Origin: Edaphochlamys debaryana
Taxonomy: Eukaryota; Chlorophyta; Chlorophyceae; Chlamydomonadales
Assembly: GCA_016858145.1 (NCBI GenBank)
Contig: JAEHOE010000140.1
Span: forward strand, 62,001-126,000
Length of the DNA stretch: 64,000 bases
Reading direction: 5' to 3'
The translations under genes and the position numbers were made by a program. The notes under the pieces were generated by a model. That model saw nothing but the letters and a program-made list of their open reading frames with translations. It was not told where the DNA came from and did no database searches. Of this stretch, positions 11,377-22,040 are shown one piece after another. Each line of letters begins with the position of its first letter. Positions within the stretch are counted from its first letter, which is position 1.

Positions 11377-13719
11377 ATGTTTGCCTTGCTCGCAGGGGCT
11401 AGGGCAGCCCGCGATGCCGGCTCCCGCCTAGCGCCCTCATCATCAGCCATCCACATCCGCCCCCTTTCCACCAGCTCCCCCAACTATAGCAGTGCCTCTA
11501 GCAATGATGCATCTACATCTTCCCCCGGTGCCGCGGTGTCGCTCCCCCACTCACCCCACGTCTACCGCCGCCTGGTCGTGGACAGCTTCGACCAGCTCAG
11601 CGCAAGCGGAGCTGGCGTGGACCCTCTCTCTGACTCTCTAACGGGGCGCATGCTGGTGCACGCCCAACTAGGCCGTGGGCAGCGGTTGCTCGACATCGGC
11701 TGCGGTGAGGACCGCCGGGATGGGGGGGGGGGTGCGGCCGAAGGGGCCAGATGCCGTCACAGGCTAGCCACCGAGCCCCAGCCCCCGCTCCATGACTTGT
11801 CCCCACCTCCCTCGAGCCAAGCCGAGGCCTATGGCTGACTCGCCTCTTTGTCCGTCCTGACTGCGGCCTGCAGGCTCAGGGCAGCTGCTGGTGCAGGCCG
11901 CCCGGCGGCTGGGCCCGAGCGGGGCCAGCCTGGGCCTCGACATCGCCCCCGGCATGGTGGCAGCGGTGGGTGGGGCCCAGGCGGTCATGCAGGCGATACT
12001 TGTGTGTCGGTGTCTGAAAATGGACAGCTGGAGGCGGTCTTGCTGCCCGTGCTAGCGCGCTAGCGGACCCGTTGGTCCATGGGCGGTGGCCGGCGCTGCA
12101 GAGTCCAGCACAGCTACTGGGTACCGTTGGCTCCCTGGTCCCCCCTGGTCCCCCCTGATCCCCCCTGGTCCTCCCTGGTCCTCCCTGGTCCTCCCTGGTC
12201 CTCACCAACGTCGTTACGGCTATGCGGCCCCCTCCCCATGCCGTCGCCTTCACCCACGCACGTGCACCCCCGCAGGCCCGCCGCGCCGTGGCCTCCGCCC
12301 GCCTCCGCAACGTGGAGGTGATGCAGGCGGACGCAGAGGCCGCCACGCTGGCGGCGGCGTCGTACGACATCATCACGTGCTGCGCCACGCTGCCGTACAT
12401 GTACGACCCGGGCGCTGCGCTGGCGCTGTGGCGGGGCTGGCTGCGGCCGTCGGGGCGGCTCCTGGTGCAGTCCTTCAAGGTGCGAGCGTGTCAGGGGGCC
12501 GGCGGCGAGCGGGCCAACAATACCCAACCTACATGTAACTCCCAACATCCCGTCGTTTCGCCCCTGTCTCCTCCTCTTCGATCTTCGACGCCGCCCTACG
12601 CCCCACCCCCCGCCCCTCCTCCCGCCCCTCTTGCCCCCCTCCCCCCAGTCCCCCTTTGACCCCGAGTGCGGCCTCTTCTACGACCTGGCTTCGCAGCACG
12701 GCCTGGACTGGGCCTTCCCCAACCCCCTGCAGCCGCTGGGGGACCGGCAGCGACTGGCGGCGGTGCTGGAGGCGGCGGGGTACAGGCGGGTGCAGGTGCG
12801 TGTGCTGACCCTGTGTTAGTAGCTGAGTACTGAGTAGCGAGTAGAGCAAATCCAGAGCGGACCCCGTGGGGGGGGGCGGGCAGGAGCGGGAGCAGATAGG
12901 GGGCTGGGCGGATGGTTGGGCGGAGGGCTAGACGGGCGAACGTCAAACGTGTGTCCGCTTCAGTAGAAAGCCTTGCACGCTCTGACCTGCCTGGGGCTTT
13001 GCACACCGTCCCCCACCACCCCTTCACCCCCCCACCGCCAGGTGTTTGAGGAGGCCTCGGACGTGCTGGTCCCCGCCGCCAGCGCCCGGGCCCACGCGGA
13101 GGCCATGTGGGAGAGCTCCGTATCCTCCCCCCACCACCACCTGGGAGAGCTCACCTCCCCCTCGGCCCCATCCCCCCCGCCCTCGACCTCGCCCTCGGCG
13201 AGAGGGGCAGGAGGGGCAGCCGCGGGCGGGGAAGGCGCGGGCGGAGCTGGGGCCGGGGGTGGGCCCTCGGCAGGGGCGGCGGCAGCGGGAGGGGCAGGAG
13301 GGAGAGGAGGAGGCGCAGGGCGGGGGCCGGGGTCGGCGGCGGTGGCAGCGGCAGCGGCGGCGCGTGGGAGTCGGCCGGGGGCAGCGGTCGGCGGTATCGG
13401 CGGCAAGGCCGCGGCGCTGAGCGCCCGCCGGCCTGCCCCGGCCTCACCTACAACCCCAGCCCCATCAACACCCAATTCCGCGCCGGCAGGCGCCGAGGGG
13501 CCACCCAGCTCCGCATCCGGAGGGGCTCCGGGACAGGGGGTGGCGGGGCCGGGATCGGCTCAAGGGCAGGGGCAGGGGCGGGTGCTGGACCCCAAAGCGG
13601 TGGCGGCGTTCCGGGAGGCGTTCCTGGGTGCAGCGGAGCGGAGCGCGCGGGCGCGGCTGAGCCACGGTGTGGTACGGACAAAGGTGGGGGTGCTGTACGG
13701 CATGGGGCACGCCACGTAG
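11377..13719 (+). CDS. Class I SAM-dependent methyltransferase (UbiE/type-11-like), probably organelle-targeted
   Basis: Five exons: 11377-11704, 11874-11965, 12276-12479, 12649-12795, 13042-13719; 482 aa, all phases agree. After an Arg/Ala-rich, acid-poor N-terminus (MFALLAGARAARDAGSRLAP) that looks like a mitochondrial or plastid transit peptide comes the fold: motif I LLDIGCGSGQLL across the exon 1/2 junction, then LGLDIAPGMV (motif II region), VMQADAEAATLAAASYDII (motif III/IV) and LWRGWLRPSGRLLVQSF. Exon 5 carries a Gly/Ala-rich low-complexity insert of about 130 residues before a conserved-looking end (AAFREAFLGAAERSARARLS). The acceptor substrate cannot be deduced; quinone or small-molecule methylation is typical of type-11 enzymes. 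The gene is divergent from the coiled-coil gene. The ORF stays open upstream of the ATG through non-ATG codons, so a longer 5' exon is not excluded. Confidence 0.85.
12131..12200. repeat. Intronic 10-bp tandem repeat, 7 units
   Basis: Seven head-to-tail decamers of the form CYCCCTGGTC (one with GATC) in intron 2 of the methyltransferase, an exact 10-bp period over 70 bp. It gives a long pyrimidine-rich tract 75 bp before the acceptor at 12275. Confidence 0.9.
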
Positions 13720-13826
13720 GGGGGCCCGGGCCACATGCAATGTGGAATGCTGCTGGTGGCCTGTTCCTGGCCGTGTGGGGACTTGTGATCTCATGATGAT
13801 GGCGGCTGTACGGCATGGGGCAGGCC
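13692..13826 (+). repeat. Stop-codon-proximal duplication of the methyltransferase
   Basis: The last coding block (CTGTACGGCATGGGGCAC, starting at 13693) recurs 113 bp downstream at 13806 as CTGTACGGCATGGGGCAG, after the TAG. The second copy therefore lies in the 3' UTR. Confidence 0.8.
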
Positions 13827-13974
13827 GCGCAGGGCCCCAGTGAGATCACAGCGGAGCTGCTGGCTGTGAGCAGGTCGCGGCAACGAGCGCGTGGGCTTGC
13901 TGCGGGCAGGGGCTTGGTGAGGGCGCTGCTTAGTGCCAGGCAGGCAGATGCTTTGGCCCTGTGGGCGGCCGTTC

Positions 13975-13979
13975 TGTAA
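13975..13979 (+). promoter_or_regulatory. TGTAA poly(A) signal of the methyltransferase
   Basis: TGTAA 256 nt past the stop codon, on the coding strand and at a normal distance for a volvocine 3' UTR. Confidence 0.7.
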
Positions 13980-14395
13980 GCGCGGGTTTTAGCGCTTGAG
14001 CTTGAAGCGCGCCTGCCGCTCTGGCTCCAACCCTGTGTCTGGGCCCAGTGGGCGCCCAGGCCGCTTAAGAGCGTGATGCCGTACGGGCACTGAGCGCACC
14101 TGGACCAGGCCGGTTGCACGCTTCCCTACACTACCAAAGCGCCGCACAGCTGCTATGTTGCCTCGTGCTTCTGTATTGCCTCGCCCGAGTTGCTAGAGCA
14201 GGGCGCTGACCCGCTTGGACATCGCGGACTTGAACATATATGGTGGGTGGGGGCTTCTTGGCAGTGCCCGTCTAGTTGCAGCTACCTTCAGCTGAGTAGC
14301 ATCTCGCGTGCGCTCGGGCAAGGGGGGGCTGAATTGGAATGCTAAAACCCGCAAGTGAAATTGCGTTCTGCGACCTGAACTCAAGGCCGAGCACC

Positions 14396-14623
14396 ATGCG
14401 CATGAGCGCTGCGCTGCTGAGCGCCGGCTACGGGGGGCGGGCCGCTCACATACACGGCACCGCCCTCGAGGAGGCCGCGTACAGACACGCTCAGATACAC
14501 GGCAAAGCCGTAAGGGAGGCCACGACGGAGGCCATCGCAGTCAGCATGATCGGCTCGGCCATGGTATTCTGCTTCACCGCGGTGCTGCTCCGCTGGAGCC
14601 TGCGACGGCGACCGCCGCCGTAA
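14396..14623 (+). CDS. Small single-TM protein (75 aa), uncertain
   Basis: Single-exon frame of 75 aa, or 94 aa from the upstream ATG at 14339. The N-terminal half is Ala/His/Gly-rich and weakly amphipathic (AALLSAGYGGRAAHIHGTAL). It is followed by one predicted TM helix (IAVSMIGSAMVFCFTAVLL) and a short basic tail (RWSLRRRPPP), giving a probable N-out or matrix-side orientation by the positive-inside rule. Codon use is GC-rich like neighbouring genes, which supports coding. The size and one-helix layout resemble small respiratory-chain or ATP-synthase accessory subunits, but no family is recognised. No TGTAA was seen in the following kilobase. It could also be one exon of a larger gene. Confidence 0.4.
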   Translation: MRMSAALLSAGYGGRAAHIHGTALEEAAYRHAQIHGKAVREATTEAIAVSMIGSAMVFCFTAVLLRWSLRRRPPP

Positions 14624-15693
14624 GCCCCCACCATGAGCGGCAACCTCACGGTGCGTTGCTGGCACATGCCGTGGCTCTTCTGTCGGGCAAGTCCTTGCCG
14701 GGGGCTAGCTAAGAGGTTGGGCTCGTCTGCTGTGACGGCCGCGGCTGCCCGCCCCTCGCGCCTTCAGTTCTTCCTGCCTGCCTCGGTCTGCCTGACAGGG
14801 CCTGACCCCCCTTCCAGGCCCATGATATCGATGTGGGCGGCGTGCGGAGTTAGCCACGTTACTCCTACATTATTGCGCCGGCGGCGTGCTTGACTTAACT
14901 TGATGCTGGTAACTAATGCGCTTAACAAGCTTTGATTGTTGGGCGGCCGTGCGCTTGGCCGTGCGTGCTGTGCATATAGAGCCGGGCCTAGCTGATGCTT
15001 CGTACCTGCTTCGTAGGTTGGCGCAACATGCGTGAGACACTTTACTTAAGCGTTGCCGCCTGCCGTGGACGGACGCAGACTGAGGGCCTAAGCGCATCGG
15101 CGGAGGGGAGAGCGGGGGGTGGCGTGGGGGTGGCGCCAGGTGGGAGGCGGCTGGCGCGGGCATCTTCTCTTTCGGATTAAGGCAGTGCAAGTTGTGCACC
15201 CAAGACCCAACCGAACCGCCTAGTCCGGCTTGCCCCCATTATGAGTCCCTTGTTGTTGCAATCAAGAAAGCTGGCCAACCTAAGAGTCCTCTGACCAGGC
15301 TCTGACTGACTCCAGCGCAAGCAGCTCTGCCGCATTGCCACACCCTCTGCTCGCATCCTCGGATCACCCCGAGGCCGGAGCACACGGATTGCAAAGCCCC
15401 ACCCCTGCACGCCCCCAGACGCTCCTCAAGTTGTCCGCCCCGGCACCGCTGAACGCGCACGGGACCGTCTCCCCACCACGAACGGCACGAAGCCTTGACC
15501 TCGGTTCGGCAAAGCAACAACCACTGTTCTTCCACCGTGCCCTAGCAATCTAATCACAAAGGACGATACACAGATCGCGGATACAACGGGCAACGGACAC
15601 GCATGCAAGACCACCACCACGAGTCCACGACGCCCCTCGCAGCTCTGCCTACCCCAGCTGCAGCAGCCGTTCCCTCAGGTCCTGCGCCCGCCG
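14624..15693. other. Convergent 3' region, no gene seen
   Basis: About 1.07 kb between the small + ORF and the stop of the asteroid-like gene (-). Locally less GC-rich, with no convincing exon on either strand and no TGTAA for either neighbour. Confidence 0.55.
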
Positions 15694-18600
15694 CTACTGC
15701 CCGGCCACCCCCTCCTCCTGGGACAAACCTTGGGCACCGGGGCCCCGCCCGCCCCTACCTCTGGCCCCGCCCCCGCCCCTGCCCCTGCCTCCGCCCCGAC
15801 CAGCCGGCTCTCGCGCGTGCCCCGCGGAGCTCCCCCCTCCGTGCGGCCCCCGCCTCGGTGCCCCGTCGCCTGCCCATTGCTGCTGCTGCCACGTCAGCTC
15901 CTCCCGCGCTCCCCCCGCCGCCGGCGCTGACGGCGGGACTGAGGGCGGCGGCCCCCTGGCCCCGCCGGGCGCGCGGCGCCTTGGGGCCTGGGCCTGCGAG
16001 CCGCTCCCTCGGGCCCACGAGGGCCCGTCAGGGGACCACGCCGCGTGTGTGGCGGACTGAACCGCCGGCGCCTGTGGTTGCCGCCAGTGTCCCTCCACGC
16101 CTGAACCTTGGCTGTGGGAGGTCCAGGCAGTCGTGCCAAAGCCGCGCGCCCCCGACCCCTGAGCCTGGGCTTGGCCGTATCCCGTTGCGCGGGGCGCGTG
16201 GGCGGGGCCCCGGTAGGGCGCCGGAGCCGCCGGCTGCTGCGGGCTCAGCATGTCGGGCCGCTGGCAGAGCGCGTGGAAGGCGCGGACGTGCATCATGTCG
16301 CGTACCGAGGGTAGCGCGTTATCGGCAGCGATCTGCGGAGAGGCAAGGCGGGGTGGGGCAGGGCGGCAGCACCAATCATCGACACGCCGACTGCGAGGTA
16401 TCTAGCCAACAGGATACGCGGGTGCATCACATGATAGATACCCGTGTGCGGTGCGGGCGTGTCCCAGTGCCCCCAGGGTCTACGGCCCTGCCGTACGGTG
16501 CCGTACCATACCTGCAGCAGGCTGTGCGCCTGCACCATCAGGTTGGCTGCGTGCAGGTCGGGCAGGCGCAGGCGGGCGGCGCGCAGGCGGGGCTGCCGGA
16601 AGAGCAGCGTCTCGACGTGGTGGCGCTGGGGAGGGGGAGGGGGCGGAGAAGGGGGGGCGTAAAGGAGGCGGCAGCGCTGTGGAGGGAGGACAGGGCACTG
16701 GGTCAAAGCGAGGGGGGGGGGGGGTGGAAATTATAGAAAGGGAGAGCGGGTGCGATGGGGGAAGGGGTGCAAGGGCGAGAGGGCTGGTAGGCGTGCGGGC
16801 CAGGCAGGTCAAGGCAAGAGGGCGGAGTGAGAGGCCAGCGGCGGAGAGGCAGGCATTGGTGCGGTGCTGCATCCAGGCCAAGCACACAGCGCCCTGGCTA
16901 TACGGCAGTCGTACCTGCTCCACCTGCCGTACGAATGCCTCCAGGTGGTACGGCTGTACGGCCTGCTCGGCCCCTGGCAGCTCCCGTACTAGCCGTACGA
17001 TGAGGTGGGCCAGGGGCCCTGGCTTGCTGGGCAGCGGGGGGAGGGGCTCCAGGTTCCCGGGGTCCACCTGGACCGGACGAGAGGTGCAGGTGAATCGAGG
17101 GAGGGAAGGGGGGCGCTCTTCAAGTACGGAGGAGAGCGGCATCCAGGCAAGGAGTCAGAAGGGGGCGTGCACACAATCTGGTAAAATGGCGCATTTCGCG
17201 GCGGCTTCTGTGTTCAGTCGGTTGTCCATCGGTCCGTGTTGCTGCCAGTATCGCAGCGCATCGCCCCGTTCCCCCGCCCGCTCCCTCACCCCCTGCTTCC
17301 CCCCCACCGCTCCGACTCACCTCCACCAGCACCCCTTCCTCGCGCCACTCCGCCTCCCGCCCCCGCACGCACACCACCTCCCGTACGGCACCCCGCAGCC
17401 CCAGCGCGCCGTACACGCGCCGCAGCAGGGGCGAGAGCACGTGTGCGGCGGGGGGCAGCGAGGGGCTCTCCAGGTCCACCCCTGCAACAGGTTGGTGCGA
17501 GGCACAAGGCAAGAGGCGTTCAAGTCAGCCAAGAGATGTCAGGCATGAGGGGTACTTCCGCTCCGCATCCCGCCGCCTAGCGCTGCCTCGGCCCAAGCTG
17601 TTGCCCACTTCTCCCCCCCTCTGCCCCCCCCTCTGCCCCAACCCACCCCAACCATCAGGTGCTGCCCCAAACCACCTGCCCTGCTTGCCCGCGCCCCGGC
17701 CCGCCCCCGCACACTCACCGCACATGAACAGCCTCGCCTCCCGCAGGTGCCAGCACTTCTCGTTCAGAAAGTGCGGCGGATCACGTAAGGCAGCATCGCT
17801 GATGTCGTACTGCTGCCGTACACGCCGTACACGCTCGGCCACGTCGTGCATGCACACGCGGCCTTGGCCCGTTCCCACGGTCCCGGCACCTCCCGGGCCC
17901 CCGGCGCGGTCCGATGCTCCGACCTCCTCGTCCTCCTCCTTCTTGAGCGGTGCCCCGAAGTTCTCTGCTTGGGGACCCGATTCCGCATCCTCTGCCGGGG
18001 CCTCCTCATCCGCAAGCTCCTCCTCCGCGCCCGCCTCTGGCTCTGCTGAGTCAGCCTCCGGGGCCTCCGACCAGCCCGTCGTGCCACCCTCGTGGCCCGT
18101 GCCCACCCTCGTGCCCTCCGCTTCCGCCTCGCCAGCGCTGCCCAGGGTCAGAGCGGCCAGCACGGCCGCCGCCGCTGCAGCCGCCTCTGCAGCCGCCGCA
18201 GCCTGCTTCTTCCCCGGCTTACGCCGCGGTCGCCCCTGCCCCTGCCACGGCCCACCTGAGGGCTCCTCCACCGCCCCCTGCTCCACCCCAGCCCCCAGCC
18301 CCACACCCTCCTCGACCCCCTCCCCAAGCCCCACACCCTCCTCCACCCCCTCCCCCGCCTCCTCCCCTCCCTCCAGCCCCTCCCCCCGGTCCAGCCCCAA
18401 GCGGGGCGCCCAGGCCTGCAGCTCACGTGCGGCCGCCTCCACCCTGTCGAGCCCCCGGTACCTGACAGGGGGGGAGGACAAGGGGGGAGGGTCGCAGTTG
18501 CTGAAGCCGAAGGATAGATCGGGTTTGATCGTTGGATGGATAATGAGATTGGGCGTGCGTCATCGACACAAGCCCACTAGCACAGCCCAAACGTCGACAG

Positions 18601-20179
18601 CAGGAAAAGGCTGCACTGCCCCACTTCACACAAAAGAATGGTCGTATAGTATCAATCATTGATAGTCAACAGCGCCCGAGCCCAAGCCCCAGACCCACTT
18701 GTGGATGAACTGGGGCAGAGCTCCCAAGTGGTCGTTCCCGAGGAACGCCGGCAGCAGCGGCAGCAGGCTCGGAGGCAGGCGCAGCGCGGCAGCAACGTCG
18801 GCGGGGGTGACCTCACAGATGCTGCGGATGCCCTTGCCGTCTGGCGGGCGGGGGCGGTGGGGGTCGGGGTCGGGAGGGCGTGTGTGTTTTGATAGCGCGT
18901 GGCAGCGGAGGGGTGGCGGCGGGGGTGACCTCGAGAATGCTGCGGATGCCCTTGCCGTCTGGGGGTTGGGGGGCTGCGGGACAGCTTGTATTCCTGTTAT
19001 GGTGTTATGGCGATGCGTAGTCTGTTAGAGTGTTGTGGCGATGCGTAGTGCGAACTAGAAGCCTCCTACGAAGGGCGGGCGTCATGCGTGCTTCATGCCA
19101 GATCTCGGTACCCTTGGGGTGATGTACTGCAGCATGCACGCTCCGCCGTACCTCGTACAGAGAGCGTTCCGTAGTCCCACAGCGCAAAGCCGCCCTGCTC
19201 GTACCTGTACGGCACGGGAGCAGTGGGTGCGTGGGGGCACGTGCACGCGCACTGGCCCTGTGACCCACATGACCCACATGAGGAAGTCTGAGTCACTCGT
19301 GAGTACGGCACGCGCCCCGTGGTGGGCGGCGTAGGCGGCGGCCTCCCGGTCTGAGTCATCCACCGAAAAGTACACCTGGGGGGCGGGGGCAGGGAAGGGA
19401 TGGCAAATTGGCAAGGGGTCTCTCGAGTGCACGCGGGTGCCGTCAGTCCCTCCAGGGTCAACCCCCAGCTAAACGCCCCTTGCCCGCACCGAGCACCCTG
19501 CCTCAGTGGACCCTCCCCAACAACCCAACCTCTTCAGCCTCCGTCCTACACCCCTTCCCCAGCCCCTCTGACCCCACCCCACCGTGCACCCCGCCTCCCG
19601 CAAAGCGTCCCCCAAGTGCTGCAGTGCCCGGTTGGGTGCGGCCCAAAGGCTCCTGGGCATGGCTTTCGCCTCGGCGCCCTCCGCCTCCAACACTGCGGCA
19701 ATCTTATCCACTTGCTTGACATCGCCTCGCCTGCAAGGCGGGGGAATAGCAGGTTCAGTGAGGCAGGGACGGTGTTGGGACGAGAGTTCGAGGGAACTCG
19801 CGCCACCTACCCCTCACCGTGCGTTGGGCATCGATGCTGCCCCCCCCCTCAACCGTCCCTGGTCCCGAAGTGGCCCCACCCCACACCTTCGAGCGAGCCA
19901 CTCGCGCATCTTGTCCTTGGGGATTGCGGCATCGATAAACGCCACTACCCGGAAACCGGCCGCACGAAAAGCCGCGATGTCCTGTGCGGTGTGGCTCCAT
20001 AGCCAGTGGTAGTCGTAGATAAAGTGCAAGCCGTCCTGGGGCCGCAAGTACCGGCGTAGCGCGGCTGGAGCATCTAGCACCAGCAGGTCCTTCCCAACGC
20101 GATCTTGGGCTCGCGGGTTATCCAGCTTGCGCCATAGGTCCTTCTCCTTCAGGTAAGAGCTTAAGCCGGTCACGCCCAT
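15694..20179 (-). CDS. Asteroid-like XPG/FEN-family nuclease with RGG-rich tail; frameshift in exon 5
   Basis: Ten exons (minus): 20179-19887, 19730-19583, 19375-19278, 19204-19152, 18842-18699, 18461-17719, 17481-17321, 17067-16915, 16625-16512, 16332-15694; about 847 aa after correcting exon 5. The start MGVTGLSSYLKEKD is the typical FEN/asteroid N-terminus. XPG-N features include LLVLDAPAALRRYL and RVVAFIDAA; XPG-I is unmistakable, DDSDREAAAYAAHHGARAV then LTSDSDFLMY. FEN-family enzymes use these Asp/Glu for two-metal nuclease chemistry on branched or flapped DNA. Exon 6 holds a long acidic Ala/Glu insert; the C-terminus is Gly/Arg/Gln-rich (RGGGRGRGGGGARGR), suggesting nucleic-acid binding. 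Exon 5 (GKGIRSICEVTPADVAA then LLPLLPAFLGNDHLGALPQ) needs a 2-nt correction near 18780; both flanking intron phases demand it. It may be a broken allele or a base-call or assembly error. The gene is otherwise intact. Confidence 0.85.
18806..18962 (-). repeat. Duplicated acceptor plus exon start in the asteroid-like gene
   Basis: The first roughly 40 bp of exon 5, with its CAG acceptor (exon start 18842), recurs 116 bp upstream in gene sense (exon-like start at 18958). The extra copy encodes GKGIRSILEVT against GKGIRSICEVT but then diverges and has no donor, so it is read as an intronic relic. Confidence 0.85.
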
Positions 20180-20723
20180 TGTGGTCAACTTTCCCGCCCT
20201 CGCGGCTAGGCCTGCTTCACAATGCCCCTTGCATATTGGCGGTTAAACGTTTGTGTTCCAGGCCTAAATTACCTTGCCAGGCGTGCACATTGGCATGCCA
20301 GGCGGCCTGCCCGTGACCGCGCCCGTGAGCCTGCCCGTGACCACGCCCGCGAGCTCGGGTCGCGCCCAACGACGCCTCCTAGCAGGCCTCACCTGGCAAC
20401 GGAGGGTTCTCACGACGCAGGATGGACCTAAGGACTAAGGTCGGGGCCTCGGGGGACACAGGTTGGGCCGGTGACCCTCCTCTGTGCGGTCTTCTCCCAC
20501 CTCACTCTTCTTTCCTGCTTTGCCACGGCCGTGAGGTGACTGGCGGTCCGGAGCCAAGCGTGCCATCGTGCTCTGCGCTGCATTGCGCTTTGCTTTAACC
20601 CTCCTCTGCCACCCCTTGAAGCACCGCCCCGTCCCGGCGGCCCCCAGCCTCTCCCTGCCCACCCGCCATTTCCCGCACGTCACGACCTTGATGAAGATCA
20701 GCTGCAAGCCGCAAGGGGCGCCC

Positions 20724-20953
20724 GTCTACGTGTCTTCATCCCTCCGGCTATGCGCCCTTTGGGTCTTTATTTCGTGCGCTCCAAGGCACGCCCACTGTGA
20801 GCGCCCACATAGCGTAAGTGCCTAGGCGCTCATTTGCTGACCATATCGCAACCCATCACGCAGTTGCATACCCCCAAGTTGACACCTGTAGATATGAACA
20901 CAAGGAAGGTCGGTCCTACCAGACCGCCGATAGATGGCGGCCCTGCAGTCGTG
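20724..20953 (+). repeat. Diverged direct repeat, copy A
   Basis: Two recognisable blocks: GTCTACGTGTCTTCATCCCT at 20724, and a roughly 115-bp block from GACCATATCGCAACCCATC (20839) to CCCTGCAGTCGTG (20953). Both recur in the same order about 1 kb downstream as copy B at about 80% identity by eye. Confidence 0.8.
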
Positions 20954-21722
20954 GCTAGCCGATGCCTCCGCCCTCCCCCCCTCGTACGACATCAGCAGGC
21001 CCCTGCTGGCACATCTGCCTGCGACCTGTCCCTCCTCACAGGGACGGGCCCCAGCCCCCTAAAGGCCACCCGCTGGTTGGCGGCACGACCTTGCTGGGCA
21101 CAACCTGCATACTCGGTTATTACACTCGATGGCCTTTCCCCTGCCAGGCGGTTGTGATATTCGATGCCCTTGACACACAGCTGTCTGGGGGGCAGGTGAA
21201 TCGGATTCTACATGCGACTTTCAACCTGCCCCGGCGGAGGCTTTAGCAGGACACACTTCCGACTAATCAGCGGCTGCCGGCAGGGTCGAGCAGGGTTGAT
21301 CCAGGTGCCTTACATGACACGTTGCACCTGTGTTACGGCCCCTGTGCCACGGCCCCGCAGGGGCGATACGTTGCAACACACAAGCGCCCTTCTGCCCATT
21401 TCCAATGCGGCGGAAAGCTACAAGTTCCGTTCTGCCCCTGCGGCTATGCGCCCTTTGGGCCCTTGTCCCGCGCTCACCACACTCACTACGAGCGCCTAGA
21501 TATGTGGCGCTCTCGCTCAACCCCCCCCCTTTCTGGAGGCGGTTCCTGCTGTATAGTCTTAGTCAAGTCAATATATAACTTCAGGAGTGATCAACCTTGC
21601 AGGCGGTATACGTCTTCGCCCCCAACCACGCATAGAGATGAAGCGAGCAAGGCGAGCCATGATCAGATCAATTGTCCTTGCAGGTGGGGTTCCCTTATCA
21701 ATCGAATGCGCAAGCGGCATCT

Positions 21723-22018
21723 GTCTACGTGTCTTCATCCCTGCGGCTATGTGCTCTTTGGGCCCTCCTCCCGTGCGCATCACAGTCAGTATATATATGC
21801 CTTGATAGTGCAAGCCTTGCGTAACAAGCAGTAGATGAGTTGGAGTCATAAGGGGTACACACCACTACTAATGCGTCCCACAAGGTATACCAGTCCTCCA
21901 GACCATATCGCAACCCATCTTGCTGTTGGATACCCCCAAGTTGACATGTTCAGATGTTTACGCAAGAAATAAGGCTATTCCTACCAGACCGCCGACACAT
22001 GGCGGCCCTGCAGTTGTG
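21723..22018 (+). repeat. Diverged direct repeat, copy B
   Basis: Second copy of the two blocks described at 20724-20953, starting at 21723 and 21901. A shorter third relic of the first block (CCCCTGCGGCTATGCGCCCT) lies at about 21435. Copy B reaches to within 25 bp of the ankyrin gene's stop codon, so it is probably transcribed in that gene's 3' UTR. No terminal repeats or ORF identify a mobile-element class. Confidence 0.75.
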
Positions 22019-22040
22019 CAGGCTGCCCCCTCCCCCCTCC

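Larger units (their letters stand above)
20180..22040. other. Intergenic region with diverged direct repeats
   Basis: About 1.86 kb between the ATG of the asteroid-like gene and the stop of the ankyrin-like gene, both on minus. Short frames exist but show no coding character. It is built largely of repeated blocks (see the separate repeat entries) and would include the ankyrin gene's 3' UTR. A minus-strand TGTAA at 21310-21314 is a possible poly(A) signal, 730 nt past that stop. Confidence 0.6.

Noticed and set aside
20180..22040. Calling the repeats a named transposon family
   Set aside because: No terminal repeats, target-site duplications or transposase/reverse transcriptase motifs are visible.
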